Shown: positions 55,671 to 64,000 of the stretch, piece after piece
Layout of the letters: each line of letters opens with the position of its first letter
Position numbering within the stretch: the first letter of the stretch is position 1
Assembly (NCBI GenBank): GCA_012295275.1
Contig: CM022668.1
Coordinates: 7,340,318-7,404,317 of the forward strand
From: Chrysomallon squamiferum
Lineage: Eukaryota; Mollusca; Gastropoda; Neomphalida; Peltospiridae
Reading direction: 5' to 3'
DNA: 64,000 bases
Made by a program: the position numbers and the translations under genes
The notes under the pieces: generated by a model
Database searches by the model: none
What the model saw: the letters and a program-made list of their open reading frames with translations, nothing else
Told to the model about the DNA's origin: nothing

Positions 55671-57205
55671 AAATAAAATATATACCTACTTATTCAATAA
55701 TTTATGATAAACAAAAACCTCCATTTCATTCAAATCAAAATATTTTCTTTCATTTCTGTCTAATTCTTAACACAACAAAAAATAATTTTAAAAAATGCAT
55801 CAAATAGTAATGTCATAAAGACTAATAAATAAAATTATATCTAACTCTTAATACATATTTTATAGAGACAGTCCACACTGTAATTTTCATGAAATGCAGT
55901 GTGTAGTAAACAGTTTAACAGAGCAATGGCTGAATGCTGTGTATCAGTGTCATACTGGAAACATGATACATGGTAAATCTTTATTAGACTGCCTGATAAA
56001 ACTGACAAGTGCCTGCTGCTGATGACATATTTCTTTTATTAGACATGGAGAGGATGTACATATATGAAATATACTATATATATATTGTTTTGTGTGTGTG
56101 TAGCTGTGTTTATGTGTATGTGTACATATACATATGTATATACATGTGTGTGTATTTGTTTGTGTGTATTTGCGTGTGTGTGTGTGTGTGTTTCTACATA
56201 TATTGTTTATTTATGTTGTATATTTATAAAAATAATGATTCTCTTTATCTTGCATTTTCTCTTTCACTCTGTCTTTTTCAGTGTTTTTTTGTCTGTGTGT
56301 CTGTATATTTGGCTATCTCTGTATGTACATATATATATAACCTGCTGTTTGGAATTGGAAATAACCTGCTGGGAGCACTGAAAAGTGTTAATCCAGTCAC
56401 CAGTCATAATCTTACAGATTTTTCAATGATATGAATTTTAATTAAAAAAATTTTATTTTATTAAAACTATTTTTATTTATTCTTTTCAATTTTTTTATCT
56501 AATGAGATATTTTCATTTAGTTTAATAAAATTTACAATTTGTCAAAATTTTTAATAATGTTTTAAAAGCCTTATTGATATAAATTATAATTAAACTGAGT
56601 CCATCTGTACTTCCTGTTTTCTGAAATTCTTCATCCACAGCTGACAAAATAAATAAATATTTTATATTGTAATTCCTTTGATTGCAACATACTGAATGTT
56701 AATCCAGAAATTATTAATGCTTCAGCATTTATAAAAATAAAGAAATAATTAAATGAAAAGAAAAATAAAGCTTGTTTTCTTTCAGCATTCAGTAACTGAA
56801 AATCTAAAACCTTCTAAAATTGAAAACATTTTTTTTATTTTTTTCAAGAGCTGAGTTGATAACCTGATTTTCTTGCAGTTTGGTTTACTCATACTGTCTT
56901 TCATGCTGAAAATCTTCATAATACTGCTTAAAACTATCTTCAGGCTATATGTATAAGCTGGGTATGAAATATAATTGGATTCAGGATTTAGACTTGGTTC
57001 AATTTCATCAAAATACCAATCTGAGAGATTTAAAATCCAAGATATTTCTGTCCCCAGCTATTATGGATAATGAATGTACTAATACAGTTAATAAGCAGTT
57101 AAAATACACTGTACAGCTGATCATCAAGAATTTTCTAGTTATATTTTCCACTGTCAGTTTCATGTATAAAGGTTTACCTGTATGAATGTTAATATTTTAT
57201 TTGAT
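55671..57205. other. Intronic DNA, one unexplained open frame
   Basis: Degenerate GT/TA at 56085-56200. A 78-codon frame at 56949-57185 has fairly even amino-acid use and follows ATCTTCAG, but its phase does not fit the Slac2 exon and no family is recognised. Confidence 0.45.
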
Positions 57206-57209
57206 CCAA

Positions 57210-57212
57210 ATG

Positions 57213-57244
<32 letters not shown>

Positions 57245-57264
57245 ATAGTAATTTTAAAATAAAA

Positions 57265-57300
<36 letters not shown>

Positions 57301-57302
57301 AT
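57210..57302. repeat. Poly(A) run and (AAAT)n microsatellite
   Basis: About 30 A residues, then AT-rich DNA and an AAAT run. May mark an old retroposon tail. Confidence 0.85.
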
Positions 57303-57794
57303 AGGGAATAAAAATAAAAATAATAATAGTAGTAATAATAATAACAATGATAATGAGAAAGGAAACATGCTCCATTAACCTATTATTTTCCCATTACTAA
57401 GTAGATTGTTGGAACACATATCTCACTGATAATTTTTGTTGGGGATAATTGGTATCTTAAGGTTTCATCAGCTTTATCCTGTGAAGATGAGAATGCTGAT
57501 TTGCATTGAGTCTCTACTGAGCTGCATCAGAACATTTGACCAATGTAGGACAGAAACCTGTTTTGAGACAGAAACATGTTTTTTCATTTAATCATTAAAA
57601 AACACAAAAACTAAATAATATTACTGATTTATTTCTCAACTGAAAGTTCTCTTGTGATTTAAAATAGTTTTTAAATAGTAACAGTTTTTTTTATTTTTTA
57701 TTTTATTTTTAAAATGAAAACTATTTTCAGAATAGTCTGTTAGGATCTAAACCAGCAGTTAAACATTAAAGAAAGTTGAACAGTACATATATAT

Positions 57795-57828
<34 letters not shown>

Positions 57829-58120
57829 TTTGTGAATAATAAGTAACTTATCAAAGTAAGTACAGTTCCACCCCAGAAAGCTATATTTGTTTTCACTGAT
57901 TTATCTAGTCATCATATGTTGCCACTGTTTTAGTGATTACAGGATATATACATATATATATAGGAAAGCATAGAATGCTTTTTGATAAACCAATTAAGAG
58001 GAATGGACTAAACTGAAATTACCCAAATTTAAAAAAATAAATAAATAAATAAAATATTCAATTATAAAAAAAAATAAATTAATAAAAAAGTAAATAAATA
58101 AAACAATTGTAGTACAAAAA
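57303..58120. other. Intronic DNA
   Basis: Unique-looking sequence at 57390-57600 with slightly higher GC, (GT)n at 57797-57828, and AAAT repeats at 58035-58100. No exon recognised. Confidence 0.5.
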
Positions 58121-58124
58121 ATAA

Positions 58125-58330
58125 ACGTAAGAGTCAAGAAATCTTTCTACTCTAAATGTAAATGGGGTGTTGGGTTGTCCTGACATGCAATCAGGACGTA
58201 TTATGTTTCGGGCTATTTCAATTACAGGTCGATAAATCGTGGTTCTAATCAGGTGGAAAGGTTCAAGGGAGTTCGGATTACTAGAAAATTTACCAGCCAC
58301 AATTCTTAATGACACCAGAGGTTGTCATGA
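58125..58330. other. GC- and CpG-richer pocket with a hairpin
   Basis: Stands out in a CpG-poor intron by several CpGs (AACGTAAG, GACGTATT, TTTCGGG, GTCGATAAATCG, TTCGG). Contains GTCCTGA and TCAGGAC around a 7-base loop (58175-58195). A minus-strand frame of 78 codons overlaps it without recognisable similarity. It could be a recent insertion or a small exon. Confidence 0.4.
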
Positions 58331-58483
58331 CAATATAAATAAAAAAAAAAAGAAGAAATAAATATAAATAGTGATAATAAAAACAAATAATAATAATAAC
58401 TGTAGAGATAATTTAAAAAACTGTATCATTTTTCAAGTATTGATTGACAGTTACTAAAGTTTATTATCATTATTATTGTATTA

Positions 58484-58690
58484 TTATCATCATCATCATT
58501 GACTTCATCATCGTTGACTTCATCAATACCAACATTGTTATCGTCATCATCACCTCATCATCCATCTCCACACCACCACCACCACCACCATAATCTTCAT
58601 CATCATCATCATCATCATTACCATCATCATCATCATCATTGCCATCATCATCATTATTATCATTGTCATCCTTACCATCATCCTTCAGGC
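58484..58690. repeat. (CAT)n-type microsatellite
   Basis: CAT/CAC/TAT trinucleotide mixture; the His-rich frame across it is an artefact. Confidence 0.9.
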
Positions 58691-60300
58691 TTCATTCTTT
58701 CTTATCAATCTCATTAGGCTAATTTCCATTCCAGCTTATGCTCTGTAACTGATTTATCATGGTATGTGCTGCTCTATAAAAATAATCCACACATTTTTTA
58801 TTATTCTTTGAATTGTTTCTCGCTTACCAGTATGTCAAAGGTCACGGTAAATTACCCTTCCTGTCTACAGAAAAGTGCACATAAAAAAATATTTATCAAT
58901 TCATTCATAATCCAGAAATGCAAAAATATTTATTCTTTCATGCTTTAAACATATTTAAATTTTCATTCATTCATTCTTGTTTCAGGCCTGTATTTTATAA
59001 ATAAGCTGCAAATGGCTTCCATCCTCTAATTAAGTGAATATAGTTTGTTTTCTAGTCATCATTTCACTATGGCTGCCATCATCTGTGACAAATTAGACAT
59101 TTTCACTGTACATTAATGGTGCTTGTGGGATCTTCTTTGTAATATAAACTGTTATCTGTATAGTATTAATACATAGTAAACACAAACACCCACTCCCTCA
59201 TGAATTGTTAAACTGCTAACACATATGTACTTCTGTCACTTTTATGTCATGTTTATGAAATACAGAGTGTTATTACTTTGTATTAAAAAGATTAATATTT
59301 AACAACACATTATTAATATTTTACCAAATCTATTTGTATAGTGATAATATGAAAAAGGAAATCTACTGCAGACACTGCATGAGTTACTCTTTTTGATAAG
59401 AAGTAAGAGGTATTTAATTTATATCTTTGCATAAACAGCAAAAAGTATTTTTTATTTTTTTATTTTTTTTTTATTTCCTTATTTATTTATTTGTTATATT
59501 TTTTTTATTACCTGATGTAGCCTAAAATGTTGTTTTTTGTTGTTGTTTGTTTTCCTTCTTTTTGGGGTTTAGCAACAAGTGATATTTTATTTATAGCTTC
59601 TCACAGACAGAAAACAGAATTTTATTTATAAATGTGAAAACTGCTGCAGACACTCTCTGGGTTATTCTTTTTGATTAGCATCAAGAGTTATTTTATCTAC
59701 CTGTCCCATAGACAGCAATAAAAAACATACAAACTAAGGCTGGGTAGATAGTTAATCTGACCCATACCCTCAGAAGAATTGAGCCAGTGACTTATTACAC
59801 CCCAGGCAAGATATTTTATTGTGTTACAGTCTACATCCATAACAGATAAGATTTTTATTGTAATCAAATGGTTCATGAAACAGGCCACATGTTTAATAAA
59901 GTTAATATTATTTAATCAGTTTCTGTGCTTTAGTATTTTTAGTGAAGTTTTATATTAATACTGTTAATTAAATGTGAAGTAAATTATTGAATGTTTTATA
60001 ATGGTATTTATACATCATGTTTGTGAAATAATGGTGTGATGGACATATTAAACATGGTGATCTAATAAAAACTATCTCAGTGGAAGAGAGTCAATGACCT
60101 CTTTAGTATACACTTTGCATTTTTACCTAATCCAGCCTGTGCTGCACAATATAAAAATTGACAGTAACAAGCATATACACATGTATGTACACATGCACTC
60201 ATACACATATACATACATATAGAAAATAATCAATATTTTTCTGGCCTAAATATAAATAATTACCTTGTATTTGTGTTTGTGTATATGTGTGTGTTTCTTT
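58691..60300. other. Intronic DNA with a diverged duplication
   Basis: CTxCTGCAGACACTxxxTGxGTTAxTCTTTTTGAT occurs at 59362 and 59640, followed by similar sequence for about 80 bases, a diverged duplication 275-280 bases apart. Otherwise nothing recognised. Confidence 0.55.
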
Positions 60301-60339
60301 GTGTGCTCTCTCTCTCTCTCTTTCTCTAACTCATACATA

Positions 60340-60415
60340 CATACAAATTACACACACACAAACCCACACACTCATACACAAACACAAACACAAAAAACAC
60401 AAACACACACACATG

Positions 60416-60448
<33 letters not shown>

Positions 60449-60910
60449 ACACACACACAGACACACACACAGACACACACACACACACACACTGTTGCCA
60501 GTTCCATTCACAACAGATCCCCTACACTAACATAGAAAATATGTCAACAAACAACAAAACATTTCTGAACATACTTTGTAAACAGGCCATGACTAATAAA
60601 CTAATAAACTGTAAACAACATTTCCCACACACACTACATACACACACACACACACACACATGTATGCATGCACGTATGCATACACGCGTATGAGGAACAC
60701 ACATAATTATACAAAGAAAATGTACACAAAAATACAGACAGACAGAAATGCAGACATCTGACATAGAAACAAACATACATTTAATCAGGAAAATACACAC
60801 ATATGTATAGAAACAAACACAACACACACATACATGTACTCTGTTGTGTGTGTTTGTATGTATGTATGTATGTACGTACACACACACACACATATATACA
60901 CACATACAAA

Positions 60911-60945
<35 letters not shown>
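60340..60945. repeat. Cluster of CA/CATA microsatellites
   Basis: CA at 60348-60492, 60640-60660 and 60880-60943 separated by unique stretches. Frames on both strands are repeat-driven. Confidence 0.9.
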
Positions 60946-61249
60946 TTTTGCCCTATTTCAACAAGCAAGAAAACATTTTTCTGAAGAAAACATCCTTTGT
61001 CAACATGTCATGTTAGAAGAGTTTTCTATGGTTTAATTATTATTCCTCACACTTATTTACTTCCAAATGTTCCCTGGACCTTCGGGTCACTTGCTAATGT
61101 CCACACAATGGCTACATTTCCTAAATGGACAATGGTCTTTTCTACCATAAATGGCCTAAGCCTATGGCCATAAATAAGCCAAAGAATTTTCAGAATAAAA
61201 TATCCGGTTATTATAGTTATTATCATTTCTGTGTTATTATTAATTTGTA

Positions 61250-62470
61250 GTTGAAGGCAATCAGGCTGGTTTCAGCATTTCTAATTAGTGTTAGGCATTT
61301 GGCTTAATACAATGGCATGATGTCTATTGATGTGATATTTAAAGAAAGTCACACTGTTTCTAATATTTCTCTCTTGGTATTTGTTTATGACAATTATAGA
61401 TCGTTACTGATGATGTGATTAAAGGGAATCATGCTGGTTCTAACATTAACAGATATAGGTTTTAGTTTAATATAATGGCAGAATGCCTGTTGATGTGATA
61501 TTTTAAAAAAATTCCTGCTGTTTCTAATATTTCTACATTAATTCTTGTTTAAGACAGTTATAGAACATTATTGATTGTATAATTAAAGGGAATCATGCTG
61601 TTTATTCAGCATTTCTGTGTATTAGTGCTAGGCATTTGGCTTAATACAATGGCAGAATGTCTGTTGACATTTAAAGAAAATCACACTGTTTTTAACATTG
61701 TTGTATTATCACAATTATAAAACATTATTTATGGTGCAGTTAAAGGGAATCATCCTGTCATTAATATTTCTATATTAAGTGTTAATTATTTGCTTTAACA
61801 AAACAGTGGAAAGTTTCTTGAAGTCACATTTAATGTTAGTCATACATCATTTCTTTGTTAGAGTGTATATATATATTTTCAAAACATGTATTGATAGATA
61901 TAAATTAAAGGGAATCATGCTGTCATTAACATTGTTTAACACTAAGGCACTTCATATTATATTTAAGGCAATCGTTATTTGTTTATCATTCTTTAGTAGT
62001 ATTCAGTTTAAAATAGGGCAGAATATATTTGATGTACAACTATAAAAGAATATCTGTTGACATGGTATTTAAAGTGAGTTGGTTTCTTTTTAATACACAA
62101 TAGTAAATTAGAATATATATTGAGATGTTATTTAAAGAAAATCAGACTGTTTTACTCTCTATACTGATATTTGACTTAAATGGTTTCATAAATTTATTAG
62201 TTATATTTAAAGGTAGTCATATATCTTTTGACATTCTATTTTAAGGGTTTATTTGACAAAAGACAGAACATGTATTCATATTATTCATATTTAAAGAGAA
62301 TCACACTTTTTTTTATATTTCTATATTAAGGCTTGGTTTGACAAATTGCAAAAAATGTATTGATAATTAAAAAGAGTCATCATACTGTTCCTACCATTTC
62401 TGTACTAGTGTAATGTTTAACATGAAGACAAAATATGGTTACAAATATTTAATCAGAATAACAAAAGTTA
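61250..62470 (+). repeat. Diverged satellite-like array, ~90-bp monomers
   Basis: About 13 monomers sharing TTTAAAGxxAATCAxxCTGT, then TTCTAAxATTTCTxTATTA, then a TTAxxACAATxxxAGAAxxT block and TTGATGTGATA. Alternate monomers differ, so a 170-180-bp dimer is the clearer period in the left part. Similarity fades towards 62470. Confidence 0.75.
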
Positions 62471-62756
62471 CTAATATTTTCGAATGATTTCATGCAACAT
62501 GAAGTCTGTATTAATACTTCACTTCACTTCAACAATTGTTATTATTCAAGTGCTTGTACTTTCCATTAATTATTTAAAATATTTATAAAGTATGACAGAT
62601 AATTTCCAAATAATTGTTTTACTTATTAAAACTAAGCTTTTCCAGCAATAAAGTTTGACATTAAATATAAACTGCAGGATAGACAGACATCTTTGTACTT
62701 CTTTGGTGATTTCATTTTGTACTTTGGAAGGCAATAATGTACTCATGATAAAAAGT

Positions 62757-62830
62757 TAAATGGAACACTGGGCGGAAATGGGAAATGGAACACTTCTTGA
62801 AACTGGGAAATGGAACACTGTCTGGAATGA
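62757..62830 (+). repeat. Three short units of AAATGGAACACT
   Basis: GGGAAATGGAACACTTCTTG-type units about 28-34 bases apart, near 62759, 62786 and 62808. Confidence 0.75.
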
Positions 62831-63040
62831 AAAACTTGTGAATTTTTGATTATATATTGATTTGTATTAGATTTATCTTTTCACTTTTTATTTACCTTGT
62901 CAGAATATTAATAACAGAATCTGTGTTTTTCTTTTCAAGTTTTGATTTAGTATTTTTAATATTTAATTCATAGCAAGTACTTTTCAGATATATTGACCTT
63001 TCACATGGAAATATTTGCTGTAAATTCTTTATGTGTGAGT

Positions 63041-63041
<1 letters not shown>

Positions 63042-63080
<39 letters not shown>
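63042..63080. repeat. (GT)n microsatellite
   Basis: Uninterrupted GT units. Another run lies at 63476-63502. Confidence 0.95.
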
Positions 63081-63469
63081 CTCTGCAGGTGTGTCAGTAA
63101 TTGGCAGAATTTATGATTGTGGACATATATATATATTTATGATTCCATGTTTAAATGTCTTTGTGTTTATAGTGTATTAAATTATATATATTACTATATA
63201 TGAAATACACTGATATATTCATCAGTGTGGTAATAACTAGTAATTAACAGTAATGATGCAGTAATGACTTTAACATATGGAATAAAAGGAATGCTCATGT
63301 TTATACAGTAATAACTTACTGAATGTGTTAAATACTGGTCTATGTTTGTTACTTGTTTGAAGTTCAGATACTAGAGAAGAAACCAGCTGAATCAGTTTTA
63401 TTTTGGATGTTTGATACTTTGTATGAATTCACATTGTTAGTATTGTTGTAACTTAAATACATTTTGTGT

Positions 63470-63503
<34 letters not shown>

Positions 63504-63687
63504 TGTTTATAAATTATATTTGTAATTGAAAAATCTAAAATTAATTTTTGCATTCAAAACAAACCTAAGACAAAAACAACAGCAAATTAGTTTCACATTA
63601 ATAATTCAAAATGAAATGATTCTGATCAATAACCTGAGAAACAATATCGTTCCTTCAGTGAAGGTCATATTCATAAATCAATAAGGG

Positions 63688-63835
63688 CTAAATAAATCCT
63701 GCATTATGATTGGCAGATAACTGAGATAAACAAATCTGAGCACAGTTTTGATTGGCTGATAATTAAATCCTGTGTTGTTATTGGCAGATACATGAGATAA
63801 ACAAATCAAAACACTCTTTTGATTGGCTAATGCAA
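63688..63835 (+). repeat. ~72-bp tandem duplication with CCAAT-type motifs
   Basis: AAATCCTG, then ATTGGCAGATA, GAGATAAACAAATC and TTTTGATTGGCTxAT occur twice, so ATTGGC (inverted CCAAT box) appears four times in 150 bases. Confidence 0.75.
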
Positions 63836-64000
63836 TAATGCAGCAAATAATGTAATATTTAAAATCAATAAATTGTAATTAGCTGTATTACATATCATTC
63901 AGTCATGGAGTACAAATATTATAATGAGCACCAGATATGTTAATGTACATTAAGTTCATTTTTATTTCAGAATCTGAAATCCCAAACCAGTCATTTTCTA
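63836..64000. other. Window end, intronic DNA
   Basis: TTTTTATTTCAG at 63960-63971 resembles an acceptor, but the sequence after it meets a stop in the phase required by the Slac2-like exon, so it is not the next coding exon. Confidence 0.5.

Noticed and set aside
56010-56030. Hammerhead ribozyme core (CTGATGA) here and near 20466 and 53112
   Set aside because: None is followed by a stem and GAAA in the required arrangement.
56949-57185. 78-codon frame in the Slac2-like intron
   Set aside because: Amino-acid use looks fairly natural, but there is no recognised family, no donor at its end, and its phase does not fit the preceding exon. Kept only as a note.
58499-58717. His-rich 72-codon frame
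   Set aside because: Translation of a CAT/CAC microsatellite.

Overview
This is a 64 kb piece of nuclear DNA from an animal, most likely a mollusc. The animal assignment rests on spliced genes with GT-AG introns whose products are recognisable: a paraoxonase, ribosomal protein S26, and the start of a Slac2/MyRIP-type Rab effector. The mollusc call is weaker. It rests on an AT-rich background packed with simple repeats and on the style of the repeat families, and I cannot separate gastropod from cephalopod. Exon boundaries below were derived by hand from splice sites, reading phase and family similarity.

Layout. 1-14.4 kb: no host gene. It holds three copies of one composite repeat (a structured 'head', an internal module, a roughly 50-bp minisatellite and a conserved 'tail' ending in trinucleotide repeats), one of them inverted, plus a 585-bp internally deleted mariner that still encodes an intact HTH-only protein and a 200-N assembly gap. 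15.1-23.2 kb (+): a complete nine-exon paraoxonase gene with all expected calcium and active-site residues. 23.2-27.1 kb: intergenic space between convergent gene ends. 27.1-29.95 kb (-): a complete four-exon RPS26 gene with a 5' TOP start. 32.3-33.9 kb (+): a three-exon gene for a small secreted protein of 73 residues that I do not recognise. 34-51 kb: repeat-rich, CpG-poor DNA with a few exon-like islands that may be upstream exons of the next gene. 51.3 kb (+): the ATG exon of a Slac2/melanophilin/MyRIP-like gene. Everything to 64 kb then looks like its first coding intron, and the rest of the gene lies outside the window.

The most unusual signal is the relation between tandem repeats and splice junctions. 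In the paraoxonase gene, exons 3, 5 and 6 each have their last bases plus the splice donor duplicated in tandem into the following intron. The stop-codon region is likewise echoed through the 3' UTR. In RPS26 the acceptor side of intron 2 is duplicated. In the other two genes a junction abuts a TTTA/TTTG microsatellite. This leaves ladders of decoy splice sites.

The genes show no operon-like relation. They are a housekeeping gene, an esterase/lactonase gene, a secreted-peptide gene and a vesicle-transport gene that happen to be neighbours.
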